Position numbers and translations under genes: made by a program. This document shows, piece by piece, positions 17,547-26,597 of a DNA stretch of 64,000 nucleotides. Below the pieces are notes generated by a model that worked only from the letters and a program-made list of their open reading frames with translations, was not told the origin of the DNA and did not search any database. Each line of letters opens with the position of its first letter. Positions within the stretch are counted from its first letter, which is position 1. Source of the DNA: JAGPUQ01 sp050250395 (lineage in GTDB: Bacteria; Pseudomonadota; Gammaproteobacteria; Pseudomonadales; Porticoccaceae); NCBI GenBank assembly GCA_050250395.1, contig JBFWOQ010000009.1, positions 21,291 to 85,290 on the forward strand. Direction: 5' to 3'.

Positions 17547-18396
17547 CCACCAGCATTTCGGTCGTCATGCGATGAAGAATCCGCTCCGCGGTATTGCCCA
17601 GCACCATGCCTTTGAGGCCTCTGTTGGCGACGCTGCCGATCACCAGCAGGCCATCCGCCGCCAACTCGGTGACGACATCCTCTACCCGGCCCGTCTCCAC
17701 GCGGCCGGCGTCGGCATGCAGCCCTATGCGTCCCAGGAGGGTGCGCTGCGCGGTGCCGGCGCGTTCGGTCAACTCGGTGGCAATCTGCTCACTCATGGGC
17801 ACGGCGACCGGGCCCGCGTAGAGCAACGCGGGATCGGGCACCACGGTGACCACGGTCAGGGGAACCGCGTGCGCGTGCGCAAACGCCGCCGCCGCATCGA
17901 GCACCCGCTCCGATAACAATTCCTGCTCCATCCCTTCACTCAGCGCATCCACCGCCGCGACCACTCGCAGGATCGGTTTCGGCACCCGCGGCAGCAGGAG
18001 CACCGGACAGGGCGCCTCGCGCAACAGGTGCCAGTCGTCGGCGCGGTGAATCAGGTTCGCGAGGACGCCGTGACGGCTGGCCGACATCAGAATCAAATCC
18101 GCACCGATCAGCTCGGCGCGCTCCACCACGGCGCGATAGACCCGCTGGCACCAGACCACCTCGCCCGCAGCGTCGCCCCGCAGCGCATCGAGCCGCTCGC
18201 GCTCGACCGTCAGGATCTGCTCCCGGATCCGGCCAAACTCCACCGGATCCATGTAATGTTCCAATTCGCGCACCTGTGCATGCACCGGGCGCAACAGCTC
18301 GCAACGGGTGTGCAGCCGCTCCGCCAGATAGCGCGCCCGTGCCAGAACCTGGTCGGCATCGTCCCAGCCGGCGATTACCGCGAGTACCTTTTCCAT
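17539..18396 (-). CDS. tandem-domain universal stress protein (UspE-like)
   Basis: A 285-residue protein with two Usp domains (about 1-140 and 142-285). The second keeps the ATP-binding pattern GxxxxxGxxxxxxG at GSVANRGLKGMVLGNTAE. The first is degenerate at this site (SASRHGVLANLIHRADD). This matches the UspE/YdaA arrangement. Such genes are often under FNR or ANR control, and a candidate box lies upstream at 18489-18502. It is divergent from the HemN-like gene. Confidence 0.9.
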   Translation of the reverse strand: MEKVLAVIAGWDDADQVLARARYLAERLHTRCELLRPVHAQVRELEHYMDPVEFGRIREQILTVERERLDALRGDAAGEVVWCQRVYRAVVERAELIGADLILMSASRHGVLANLIHRADDWHLLREAPCPVLLLPRVPKPILRVVAAVDALSEGMEQELLSERVLDAAAAFAHAHAVPLTVVTVVPDPALLYAGPVAVPMSEQIATELTERAGTAQRTLLGRIGLHADAGRVETGRVEDVVTELAADGLLVIGSVANRGLKGMVLGNTAERILHRMTTEMLVVN

Positions 18397-18488
18397 GTCC
18401 TTCTCACCCTGCTGGCCGTCGATCCGGTGAGTTTAACGACAAAAGACGGCCGAGCGCGCGACGCATCGGCGTCCGTGATCCAGCGCGA

Positions 18489-18502
18489 TTGACGCACGTC
18501 AT
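18489..18502. promoter_or_regulatory. candidate FNR/FixK-type box
   Basis: TTGAC-GCAC-GTCAT matches the FixK/DNR half-site pattern TTGAC-N4-GTCAA at 9 of 10 specified bases. It lies in the 171-base gap between the stress-protein gene (start 18396, minus) and the HemN-like gene (start 18568, plus), with an fnr gene at 19781. A single imperfect palindrome in GC-rich DNA can arise by chance. Confidence 0.4.
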
Positions 18503-18567
18503 GGCGCCAACAGGCGCCGGGCCCCAGAGTCGTCCCCGGACCCGAACACCACGATCAGCGCCCCCAC

Positions 18568-19815
18568 ATGACCTTTACCCCGCCCACCGAGCAACCGACG
18601 GCGCGCCCGGATATCCTTTCTGCGCCGCCCGCACCGACCGCGTTCGGTGTCGCGGTGCTGCCCTGGTATTCCGAACAAAAGCACGCCAATCCCGCACAGC
18701 GCGAACGCGTTTGCGCCGCGGACGGCGGCCGGATCGGCATCAACATCCAGTGTCCGCGCGACACCGTCGACGATTACGTCGGTCTCCTTTGCCGCGAAGC
18801 GGAACTCGCCCGCGCCCTGCTTCCGGAGTCGTGCGCGGTAACCACCCTGTGGCTGCGCGGCAGTCCGTCGCGCCAGTTCTCGCCGGAAGCGGTCACCGAA
18901 CTCATCTTTCGCCTCAACAACCAGTTCCCGCTCACGGTCCCGGGCGCCGTGCGCGGCGTCGAGCTGTCCGCTCCCGCGCTCAGTGCCGAGCGCCTCGCAC
19001 TGCTCGCCGGACTGGGCTTCAATCGCATCGGGCTGCGTGTCGACGCCACCTTGGGCAGCGACGAGCGCAGCCTCGAACGCATCGACGCCATGCAACGCCA
19101 ACTGGCCGACTTCGCTTCGCTTACCGTGAACTACGAAGTCATCTTCGGCAGCCAGTCGCACCCGGGTTATCTGGCGCGACTGCTGGCTGCGCTGCGCGGC
19201 TTTCCCGCCGCGTCGATCGAGCTCAAGGACACCCGCGAAGGCCTGCTCCAGGCGCTGGAGGATCGTCGCGAGACCGGCGATCTGCTCGCCAGCGCGGCGA
19301 CCGCGATGGCCGCCGCCGGCTGGAAAACGTTCGGCAATCACCTGTACGCGCCACCGGACAGTCCGCTGGCGCGGGCGGGCGCCGCCGGACCGCTGCGCCT
19401 GACGCCCTGGGGGCCGCAGCCAACGGAGCACCGCCTGTGGCTCGGCCTGGGTATCGGCGCCTTTGGTTATCGGCACCCGGCGTTTTACCGCAACACGACT
19501 TCCGCCGCGGATTACCAGGTCGCGTTGCGGCGCCGGCAATTGCCCGACAAGGTGATTTACCGGGTTCCGGCGCAACTCGCACCGGTACTGGATGTAACGC
19601 AATCCCTGTTATGTCACCATGAGGTGGCGCGCAACGCCGCCCCGGAGTTCTGCGAACAGCTGCTTTGCGACGCTCTGGTAGAGATCACAAGGGACGGCTA
19701 TAGACTAACCCCCCGCGGGATCCGTCAGCTCGGAACCATTGTTCACCGCTTGCGTCAGCAAGCAGTATCGGGAGATGATCATGGAACCACGCAAAACCGT
19801 GTCTGTCGTGACTGA
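18568..19815 (+). CDS. HemN-like protein lacking the radical-SAM cysteine motif
   Basis: A 415-residue protein with the layout of oxygen-independent coproporphyrinogen III oxidase: a TIM-barrel-like core (about 60-300) and a C-terminal winged region (about 330-405, with GYRLTPRGIRQLG). The CxxxCxxC motif that binds the 4Fe-4S cluster is not seen. The equivalent place reads IGINIQCPRDTVDDYVGLLC. It therefore should not be a working radical-SAM enzyme. Its 3' end overlaps the fnr start by 35 bases, as if cotranscribed; in pseudomonads a true hemN lies beside anr. Possible roles are haem binding or regulation, both inferred. Confidence 0.65.
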   Translation: MTFTPPTEQPTARPDILSAPPAPTAFGVAVLPWYSEQKHANPAQRERVCAADGGRIGINIQCPRDTVDDYVGLLCREAELARALLPESCAVTTLWLRGSPSRQFSPEAVTELIFRLNNQFPLTVPGAVRGVELSAPALSAERLALLAGLGFNRIGLRVDATLGSDERSLERIDAMQRQLADFASLTVNYEVIFGSQSHPGYLARLLAALRGFPAASIELKDTREGLLQALEDRRETGDLLASAATAMAAAGWKTFGNHLYAPPDSPLARAGAAGPLRLTPWGPQPTEHRLWLGLGIGAFGYRHPAFYRNTTSAADYQVALRRRQLPDKVIYRVPAQLAPVLDVTQSLLCHHEVARNAAPEFCEQLLCDALVEITRDGYRLTPRGIRQLGTIVHRLRQQAVSGDDHGTTQNRVCRD

Positions 19816-20527
19816 TAGCTCCTGCCCCCACCGACACAACGTCAACTGCGGCGATTGCCGCATGAAGACGCTGTGCCTGCCGCTGGCGCTCGAGCTCGAC
19901 GAGGTGGAACAACTGGACCGCATCATCCAGCGCGGCCGTCCCTATCAGAGCGACGAGCACATCTACCGCGCCGGCGATGCGTTCCATGCGGTGTATGCCG
20001 TGCGCAGCGGCGCGATCAAGACCTTCGCGATGACCGATCAGGGCGTCGAACAGGTCACCGGATTTTATCTCCCCGGCGAGATTTTCGGCATGGACGGCAT
20101 CGCCCATACCCACCACATCAGTTCCGCGCTGGCGCTGGAAACCTCCGCGGTCTGCGAAATTCCGTTCAACCGGCTGGAAGACCTGAGCATCGCGCTACCC
20201 AGCCTGCAGCGGCATTTCTTCCAGTTGATGAGCCGGGAAATCATCAACGACCAGCGCCTGGTAGCCCTGATCGGAAAAAACAGCGCCGACGAGCGTCTGG
20301 CGACGCTGCTGCTCAGCATTTCCACGCGCAACGCCAAACGCAATCTGTCGGAACAGCGCTTCCGACTGCCCATGTCCCGCGCCGACATCGGCAACTATCT
20401 CGGCCTCACCGTCGAAACCGTGAGCCGGGTGTTCAGCCGCTTCCAGAAACAGCGCCTGCTCAAGGTCGACAAAAAGGAAATCGAGATTCTGGATCTGGGC
20501 GGCTTGCAGGAACTGGCCAACGTTTGA
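19781..20527 (+). CDS. fnr: FNR/ANR family oxygen-sensing transcriptional regulator
   Basis: A 248-residue Crp/Fnr protein. Cys23, Cys26, Cys32 (spacing C-x2-C-x5-C) and Cys125 in AVCEIPF match the four ligands of the E. coli FNR 4Fe-4S cluster, and there is an extra Cys15. The HTH DIGNYLGLTVETVSRVF carries the E-x2-SR recognition residues that read TTGAT half-sites. The start is the ATG at 19781, 6 bases after GGAG. The gene overlaps the end of the HemN-like gene. Function: switching to anaerobic respiration when the cluster is intact. Confidence 0.95.
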   Translation: MEPRKTVSVVTDSSCPHRHNVNCGDCRMKTLCLPLALELDEVEQLDRIIQRGRPYQSDEHIYRAGDAFHAVYAVRSGAIKTFAMTDQGVEQVTGFYLPGEIFGMDGIAHTHHISSALALETSAVCEIPFNRLEDLSIALPSLQRHFFQLMSREIINDQRLVALIGKNSADERLATLLLSISTRNAKRNLSEQRFRLPMSRADIGNYLGLTVETVSRVFSRFQKQRLLKVDKKEIEILDLGGLQELANV

Positions 20528-20560
20528 AGCGGCGCGCGGCGCGCCACCCCTTTCCGCTCA

Positions 20561-20709
20561 TTAGCAGCTTGTTGAAAAACGTCGCGAGGCGGCCAGATGC
20601 GAGGCGCACGGCGCGCAGCGACCGAGACATATCAAATAGATAGGCGAGGGAGCGAGCACCGCGCAACGAAGCAGATGGCTGCCGCAGCAGTTTTTCAACA
20701 AGCTGTTAG
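20561..20709. repeat. inverted-repeat-ended element with flanking TTAG, best copy
   Basis: The left end CAGCTTGTTGAAAAAC (20565-20580) is repeated exactly inverted at 20690-20705. The 141-base element is flanked by TTAG on both sides (20561-20564 and 20706-20709), which looks like a 4-base target duplication. The second TTAG contains the rmlD stop codon. It encodes no protein and resembles a MITE. It occupies nearly all of the fnr-rmlD gap and could also serve as a bidirectional terminator. Confidence 0.75.
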
Positions 20710-21632
20710 ATCCGTGCGGCGCTGCGCGGCCTGAGTTCGGCCAGTGCCGCCGCCAACCCCGGGCGCCAGTCGTTGCCCAGCCCTTCCAGCACCTGCGCCA
20801 ACCTGACACAGGATAGCTGTGCATTGCGCGGACGCACCGCAGCCGTGGGATATTCGGCGGTGGTGATGGGCCGCACTTCCGGCGCACGCATCAGCACACC
20901 GAATCGCGCCGCTTCCGCAAAAATCGCCTGCGCGAATTCGTACCAGCTCACGTGCGGGAAACCGCCAAAATGGTAGATACCACCGGCCACCGGTTCACCT
21001 TCCAGCCGCCGGCGGACGAGTCGCAGCAGCACCCGGGCAATGGCCGGTGCATAGGTGGGTCCGCCCCGCTGATCGGCGACGACCGCCAGGGACGCGCGCT
21101 CGGCGCCCAGCTTCAACATGGTTTTCAGAAAATTGTGGCCGAACTGGCTGAACACCCAGCCGGTGCGCAGGATCAGCGCGTCCGGGTCCGCCGCCCGCAC
21201 CGCCTGTTCACCTTCGAGCTTGGTGCGCCCGTAGACGCCGAGCGGATGCGTCGGGTCCAGCTCCGTATAGGGTTCGGGACTGTATCCGTCGAACACATAA
21301 TCCGTGGAGACGTGGAACAGGGCGATGCCCCGCGCGCGGCAGGCCCGTGCGAGCACCTCGGGACCGAGCGCGTTGGCGCGCGCGGCAGCGGCCGGCTCGG
21401 ATTCCGCGCGATCCACGGCGGTATGGGCCGCCGCATTCACCACCGCCCGCACCGGACTCGCATCCAGGAAGCGTGCGACCGCGTCGGCAGCGGCGATATC
21501 GAGCGCGCCACGCTCGGCGAAGATCGGCTTGATCCCGACGGCCAGCGCCTCGGGCGCCAGCCAGCGAAAGGATTGCCCCAACTGGCCCTTGGCCCCGGTC
21601 ACCAGCACGGACGCGAGCGCCGCGCCCGTCAT
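20706..21632 (-). CDS. rmlD: dTDP-4-dehydrorhamnose reductase
   Basis: A 308-residue extended SDR. GAKGQLGQ is the nucleotide-binding loop, STDYVFDG the active-site serine block and YGRTKLEGE the catalytic Tyr-x3-Lys. RmlD performs the last step to dTDP-L-rhamnose, NAD(P)H-dependent reduction of the 4-keto group. The ATG at 21632 overlaps the rmlC stop by 4 bases. It is the last gene of SDR-rmlB-rmlA-rmlC-rmlD. Confidence 0.95.
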   Translation of the reverse strand: MTGAALASVLVTGAKGQLGQSFRWLAPEALAVGIKPIFAERGALDIAAADAVARFLDASPVRAVVNAAAHTAVDRAESEPAAAARANALGPEVLARACRARGIALFHVSTDYVFDGYSPEPYTELDPTHPLGVYGRTKLEGEQAVRAADPDALILRTGWVFSQFGHNFLKTMLKLGAERASLAVVADQRGGPTYAPAIARVLLRLVRRRLEGEPVAGGIYHFGGFPHVSWYEFAQAIFAEAARFGVLMRAPEVRPITTAEYPTAAVRPRNAQLSCVRLAQVLEGLGNDWRPGLAAALAELRPRSAARI

Positions 21633-22174
21633 CGAAGCTCGCCGAGCAGCGCGTCGAGGGTCGGATAGCGACTGTCCTTGGCGGACAGCGCCGGAGCACG
21701 CACCGGCCAGTCGATACCCACGCGGGGACAATTCCAGGCCAGGCCGCCCTCATCCGCCGGATCGTAATAATCGGTGCATTTGTAGACGAAATCCGCCTCC
21801 GTGCTCAGCACGCAAAAGCCGTGGGCATAGCCCGGCGGTACCCAGAGCTGGTGGTGATTGGCATCGCTCAACTCCACGCCGACATACCGGCCGCAGGTGG
21901 GCGACGCCGGATCGATATCCACCACGACATCGAACACCGCGCCCCGGGTCACGCTCACCAGCTTGCCCTGGGGCCGGGTGCGCTGAAAATGCAGGCCCCG
22001 CAGCACCCCCTGCCGCGAGCGCGAATGATTGTCCTGCACGAAGGGCAGCGCGATACCGGCCAGCGCGCGGTAGCGCTCGGCGCTGAAGGTCTCCAGAAAA
22101 AATCCGCGCGTGTCGCCGAACACACGGGGCTTGATCAACAGCACGCCGGGCAGCGCGGTCGCCATCACTTCCAC
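21629..22174 (-). CDS. rmlC: dTDP-4-dehydrorhamnose 3,5-epimerase
   Basis: A 181-residue cupin of normal RmlC length. LRGLHFQ carries the catalytic His, FDVVVDIDPASPTCGRYVG is the core strand pair and YKCTDYYDPADEGG is the conserved C-terminal block. It epimerises C3 and C5 of dTDP-4-keto-6-deoxyglucose. It overlaps rmlA by 10 bases and rmlD by 4. Confidence 0.95.
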   Translation of the reverse strand: MEVMATALPGVLLIKPRVFGDTRGFFLETFSAERYRALAGIALPFVQDNHSRSRQGVLRGLHFQRTRPQGKLVSVTRGAVFDVVVDIDPASPTCGRYVGVELSDANHHQLWVPPGYAHGFCVLSTEADFVYKCTDYYDPADEGGLAWNCPRVGIDWPVRAPALSAKDSRYPTLDALLGELR

Positions 22175-23058
22175 CCGTTGGCCTCCTCCTCGACCAGCCG
22201 CAGCAGATACTGACCGTAGCCGGTGCGGCCGAGCGCCTGCCCCTCGGCCGCGAGCTGCTCCCGGGTCAGCCAGCCATTGTGGTAGCCGATCTCCTCCAGG
22301 CAGGCGATCTTGAGTCCCTGCCGGTGCTCGACCGCCTGCACGAACATGCCGGCTTCCAGCAGACTTTCATGGGTTCCGGTGTCGAGCCAGGCGAAGCCCC
22401 GGCCCAGCAGCTCCGCATGCAGGTCCCCGCGCGCCAGATAGGCGCGATTGACGTCGGTGATCTCCAGCTCGCCGCGCCGGGACGGCACGATCCCGCGCGC
22501 GATGGCGATGACATCGTTGTCGTAGAAATACAGTCCCGGCACCGCGTAACGGGAGCGGGGTTTGGCGGGCTTTTCCTCGATGCCGATCACGCGCCGTTCG
22601 GCGTCGAATTCCACCACGCCGAAACGTTCCGGATCGGTGACGTGATAGCCGAAGATGGTGGCGCCGCGCTCCCGCTCCACCGCGACCCGCAGCGTTTCGG
22701 AGAAATGATGTCCGTAAAAAATATTGTCGCCCAGCACGAGGCACACATTGTCGGCACCGATGAAATTCGCGCCGATGATGAACGCCTGCGCCAACCCCTC
22801 CGGACGCGGCTGTTCGGCGTACTGCAAACGCACACCGAAGCGACCGCCATCGCCCAACATGCGGCGAAAGCCCGGCAGATCGTCCGGCGTCGAAATCACC
22901 AGAATGTCGCGGATTCCAGCCAGCATCAGCACCGACAGCGGGTAGTAGATCATCGGCTTGTCGTAGATCGGCAGCAACTGCTTGGACGCCCCGAGGGTGA
23001 TGGGATGCAGCCGGGTGCCATTACCCCCGGCCAGTACGATGCCCTTGTACTGCGTCAT
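22165..23058 (-). CDS. rmlA: glucose-1-phosphate thymidylyltransferase
   Basis: A 297-residue nucleotidyltransferase. LAGGNGTRLHPIT is the dTTP-binding loop, and KQLLPIYDKPM and LGDNIFYGH are RmlA hallmarks. It makes dTDP-glucose from dTTP and glucose-1-phosphate and is normally feedback-inhibited by dTDP-rhamnose. I start at MTQYKGIVLAGG; a longer frame exists but has no homologous sequence. The 119-base gap to rmlB is the only sizeable one in the rml operon and may hold an internal promoter. Confidence 0.95.
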   Translation of the reverse strand: MTQYKGIVLAGGNGTRLHPITLGASKQLLPIYDKPMIYYPLSVLMLAGIRDILVISTPDDLPGFRRMLGDGGRFGVRLQYAEQPRPEGLAQAFIIGANFIGADNVCLVLGDNIFYGHHFSETLRVAVERERGATIFGYHVTDPERFGVVEFDAERRVIGIEEKPAKPRSRYAVPGLYFYDNDVIAIARGIVPSRRGELEITDVNRAYLARGDLHAELLGRGFAWLDTGTHESLLEAGMFVQAVEHRQGLKIACLEEIGYHNGWLTREQLAAEGQALGRTGYGQYLLRLVEEEANGWK

Positions 23059-23177
23059 GCTTCGCTCTCTTCGTGGCTCGGTGCCCAAGGGCAAGACCGG
23101 GGAAATCCGCTGTTCCGGCGCGTGCGTGAATCGACGGCGCGGGGAAAGTGCGGCCTTGAGGCGCGCGGTATTGTGAC

Positions 23178-24266
23178 TCAGAGTCTGTTGTCGCCCAACC
23201 GTTCCAGCCGATAGGCGCCCGACAGCACCCGTTGCCACCAGTCGCGATGGTCCAGATACCAGCACAGCGTCTTGCGCAACCCGGTGGCAAAGGTCTCCCG
23301 CGGCATCCAGCCCAATTCCCGCTCGATCTTGCCCGCGTCGATGGCGTAGCGGCGGTCGTGACCCGGACGATCATCCACCCGGGTGACGAGATCGCGGTAA
23401 CGCGCCACGCCCGGCGGCTTCGCCGGCGCCAGTTCCTCCAGCAGATCGCAGATCGTCTCCACCACGGTCAGGTTGCGCTGCTCGTTGTGGCCGCCGATGG
23501 CGTAGGTTGCGCCCACCCGGCCCCGGGTCAGCACCCGATACAGCGCGCGGGCATGGTCGTCCACATAGAGCCAGTCCCGTATCTGGCCGCCGTCGCCGTA
23601 CACTGGCAGCGGCCGGCCCGCCAGCGCGTTCAGGATCATGTGGGGAATCAGCTTCTCGGGAAACTGGCGCGGCCCGTAATTGTTGGAGCAGTTGCTCACC
23701 ACCACCGGGAGGCCGTAGGTGCGCCCCCAGGCGCGCACCAGATGATCGCTGCCGGCCTTGCTCGCCGCATAGGGCGAACTGGGCGCATAGGCCGTCGCCT
23801 CGGTAAAGGGCGCGGCGTCGGGTTTCAGATCGCCGTACACCTCGTCGGTAGAGACGTGGTGAAAGCGAAAGTCGGCGCGCGCCGCGGGACCGAGCCCGGC
23901 CCAGTACTCCCGCGCCGCTTCGAGCAACACGCAGGTGCCCAGCACATTGGTGGCGATGAATTCCGCCGGTGCGTCGATGGAGCGGTCGACATGGCTCTCC
24001 GCCGCCAGGTGCATCACCGCCGTGGGGCGAAAAGCGGCGAACACCTTGCGCAACGCCGGGCCATCGCCGATGTCCACCTGGTGAAAACTGTAGCGCGGCG
24101 AGCCGGCCACCTCCGCGAGCGATTCCGGATTGCCCGCATAGGTGAGCTTGTCCAGATTCGCCACCCGGGCCGAGGTCTCCTTCAGCAGGAAGCGCACCAG
24201 GGCGGAGCCGATGAAGCCCGCGCCGCCGGTGACCAGAATGCGTTCGCCCGCAGCGGCCGCCGTCAT
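23178..24266 (-). CDS. rmlB: dTDP-glucose 4,6-dehydratase
   Basis: A 362-residue SDR. GGAGFIGSA binds NAD, HLAAESHVDRSI is the substrate block, STDEVYGDL carries the catalytic Thr-Asp-Glu triad and YAASKAGSDH the Tyr-x3-Lys. It forms dTDP-4-keto-6-deoxyglucose. The ATG at 24266 overlaps the stop of the upstream epimerase-like gene (ATGA), so the two are coupled. Confidence 0.95.
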   Translation of the reverse strand: MTAAAAGERILVTGGAGFIGSALVRFLLKETSARVANLDKLTYAGNPESLAEVAGSPRYSFHQVDIGDGPALRKVFAAFRPTAVMHLAAESHVDRSIDAPAEFIATNVLGTCVLLEAAREYWAGLGPAARADFRFHHVSTDEVYGDLKPDAAPFTEATAYAPSSPYAASKAGSDHLVRAWGRTYGLPVVVSNCSNNYGPRQFPEKLIPHMILNALAGRPLPVYGDGGQIRDWLYVDDHARALYRVLTRGRVGATYAIGGHNEQRNLTVVETICDLLEELAPAKPPGVARYRDLVTRVDDRPGHDRRYAIDAGKIERELGWMPRETFATGLRKTLCWYLDHRDWWQRVLSGAYRLERLGDNRL

Positions 24267-25312
24267 CGATGCCACTCCTCCGGACAGGTCGTCCGCCAAT
24301 CGGCCAGGGCCGTCTCCAGCGTGTAGCGAAAGGGATAATCGTGCGCACGCAGATAGCCCGGCACGATATCGTTGGCCGCCACCAGCTTGCGAATGCGCGT
24401 CGGGCTGAAGGGATGCGCGATACCCAGCGGCCGCGCCACCAGATCCAGCAGCCAGCCCGCGGTCAGCAGCAAGCCGTAGGGCAGGCTCGGCACCCGCCGC
24501 TTCACGCCGGCCACGGCGCAGATCGCCGCGACATAATCGGCGAGCGCCGGCGCCGGGTACAGGGTCGCGTTGAACAGGATCACCGCCTCCCCCGTCGCGT
24601 CCTGACGCTCCAGCGCCCACCACAGCGCCGCGCACAACTCGCGCACATAGATCCCCGCCTTGCGGGTGCCGCGATTGCCCGTGTAGACGAAATACCGGCC
24701 CAGCACTGCCCGCACCAGCCGCGACACATTGCCGCCCTCCCCCGGGCCGAACACCACGCCGGGACGCGCAATCACCAGTCGCCGCCGCGCATCGCCGGCC
24801 TGCCAGGCGCGGTGAATGTGCTCGGCGACCAGCTTGGAGCCGCCATAGGCGGTCGCCGGCACCGGCAGCGATTGTTCGTCCCGCCGCGCCGTCCCCGGGC
24901 CGTAGGGCGAGATCGAACTGGTAAAGACCATGCGCGTGCAACCCACCCGCGCCGCCCAGGCGCAGACCTGCTCGGCGCCGCGCACATTGGTGTCGTAATA
25001 CTCGGCGTCCGCATGCCCCGGCTCGCGATGCACCGCCGCGAAATTGCCGATCAGCGCCACCGGCTCCGGCGGCACCCAGGCGAGGGGTTCGCGCACGTCC
25101 GCCGCGATCCATTCAAGGGCGGGATCGCCGCTCAGTTGCGCCCGTCGCCAGGCGCTCGCGATGGCCGCCAACGGCTGCCGGTCGACCAGATACACCTTGT
25201 GAAAATGGCCCCCGTCCACGAGCAAGCGCGCGAAAAAGCCGCCGATAAAGCCGGTACCGCCGAACAGCACCGCGCAGCCGCGGGTTTGGTCCACAGCCGC
25301 TATCCCGCCCAT
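24263..25312 (-). CDS. NAD-dependent epimerase/dehydratase (extended SDR), substrate unknown
   Basis: A 349-residue extended SDR with GGTGFIGG for nucleotide binding, TSSISPYGPG as the active-site serine block and YGGSKLVAEH as the Tyr-x3-Lys. The C-terminal half is hydrophobic (LLLTAGWLLDLVARPLG), as in 3-beta-HSD/epimerase-like sugar SDRs. It heads the rml operon and is coupled to rmlB. It could reduce or epimerise a keto sugar, perhaps the 4-keto product of one of the three NDP-sugar routes here. This is inference from position. Confidence 0.85.
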   Translation of the reverse strand: MGGIAAVDQTRGCAVLFGGTGFIGGFFARLLVDGGHFHKVYLVDRQPLAAIASAWRRAQLSGDPALEWIAADVREPLAWVPPEPVALIGNFAAVHREPGHADAEYYDTNVRGAEQVCAWAARVGCTRMVFTSSISPYGPGTARRDEQSLPVPATAYGGSKLVAEHIHRAWQAGDARRRLVIARPGVVFGPGEGGNVSRLVRAVLGRYFVYTGNRGTRKAGIYVRELCAALWWALERQDATGEAVILFNATLYPAPALADYVAAICAVAGVKRRVPSLPYGLLLTAGWLLDLVARPLGIAHPFSPTRIRKLVAANDIVPGYLRAHDYPFRYTLETALADWRTTCPEEWHR

Positions 25313-25468
25313 TGTCTCTGCTCGTCGCGCATCGGCGGCCTCGGCGTTCCCCTTGATTGCGGGATTTTACGGTTTATCCCGGGAGCCCGGGGCAGAATTA
25401 CCGAATGCAACCCGGCGCGCGCGGGACTCGGCACTCCAGCAGCAGTTTCCCACCCCAGTTTACTGGTG

Positions 25469-26479
25469 CTAACGCCGCGCGATCTGCTCGTAAAGCGCGC
25501 GGTGGGCGGCGGCGATCACATCCCAGGACTGGCGCTGGACCCAGTCGCGCCCTGCCCGATGCAGCGCCGTCCGCGCGGTTTCATCGGTACGCAGCGCCCG
25601 CAGTTCGGTCAGCGCCGTGGCCGGATCGGCCGCGAAGCGCACCGCCGACTCCAGACCGGGCGGGGTCTGCGGCCCGCGGCTGGTGATCACCAGCGCGCCA
25701 TTGCCCAGTGCCGCCAGCAAGGTGCCACGGCGCTCCGAAGCCCCATCCGGGTAGTGGAGATACAGAAATCCGGTTTCCGCCAGGCGCTGTGCCACCTCCT
25801 CGTCGCTGCGGCCGAGATCCCAGATCAGGCGCGGCAGCCCCAGAGCGGCCTGCCGCATCTGCTCGCAGTACGCCTGCTGCCCCAGCGGAATCGCGCCCAG
25901 CACCCGAAAACGCAACTGCGGCGCCGCATCCGCCGCCAGCCGGGCCAGCGCGAGAAAGGCTTCCAGGCCCTTGTCGGGCCGGATCAGACCGAAATAGCAG
26001 ACCTCCTCAAGGTCCCGTGACTTTGGGGCCATCACCCAGGGAATGTTGGAACCGATGGGAATGACATGGCTACGGTCCCGGACCCAGGGGTACCAGCGCC
26101 CAAAGGCCGCGCGCTCGCAGGCATTGGTGAACACCAGTGCATCGGCGCGGCTGAACGCCAGCCCGGCGATCCGACGCAGCGGGTGCGCCTGGGAGAACTC
26201 GTGCAGGGTTACCAGGGTGCGACAGCGCGGCAACTGCGCCACCCAGTGGGGCATCAGCGAACTGCCGTAGCGCGCCATCGGATATTGCACATGGACGATA
26301 TCGGGCTTGAGGGCCCGCGCCTGTGCCGCCACCGCGCGGGCCGACAGCCGGCCGTTGCGCTCGCCGCGCGCGAGGGTCACGCCGACCCCCAGCTCCTGCA
26401 ATGCGGCGGCCAGACGCAGCGCATAGTCCATCACGCCGCAGGGCCCGCCCTGCTCGGGAGCCAGGAGTAGAACCTTCAC
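25469..26479 (-). CDS. glycosyltransferase family 4-like protein
   Basis: A 336-residue GT-B protein. An N-terminal MKVLLLAPEQGGPCGVMDYA loop is followed by DIVHVQYP and VTLHEF, and a C-terminal domain has CYFGLIRPDKGLEAFL and the donor-binding GASERRGTLLAALGNGALV, which replaces the usual E-x7-E block. The start is a GTG (no in-frame ATG nearby) with a weak ribosome site. It probably adds one sugar to the lipid-linked repeat unit. Substrates are unknown. Confidence 0.85.
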   Translation of the reverse strand: MKVLLLAPEQGGPCGVMDYALRLAAALQELGVGVTLARGERNGRLSARAVAAQARALKPDIVHVQYPMARYGSSLMPHWVAQLPRCRTLVTLHEFSQAHPLRRIAGLAFSRADALVFTNACERAAFGRWYPWVRDRSHVIPIGSNIPWVMAPKSRDLEEVCYFGLIRPDKGLEAFLALARLAADAAPQLRFRVLGAIPLGQQAYCEQMRQAALGLPRLIWDLGRSDEEVAQRLAETGFLYLHYPDGASERRGTLLAALGNGALVITSRGPQTPPGLESAVRFAADPATALTELRALRTDETARTALHRAGRDWVQRQSWDVIAAAHRALYEQIARR

Positions 26480-26597
26480 CGGACCGACTTGCGCGGTACC
26501 GTTCCGCAGCGCACGGGAACCGTCACCACGCCGGGACGCGCCCCTTTCGGCACTGAGGTCAGCACCAAACCCGCGCCCATCTCAATCCGCACGCCGA

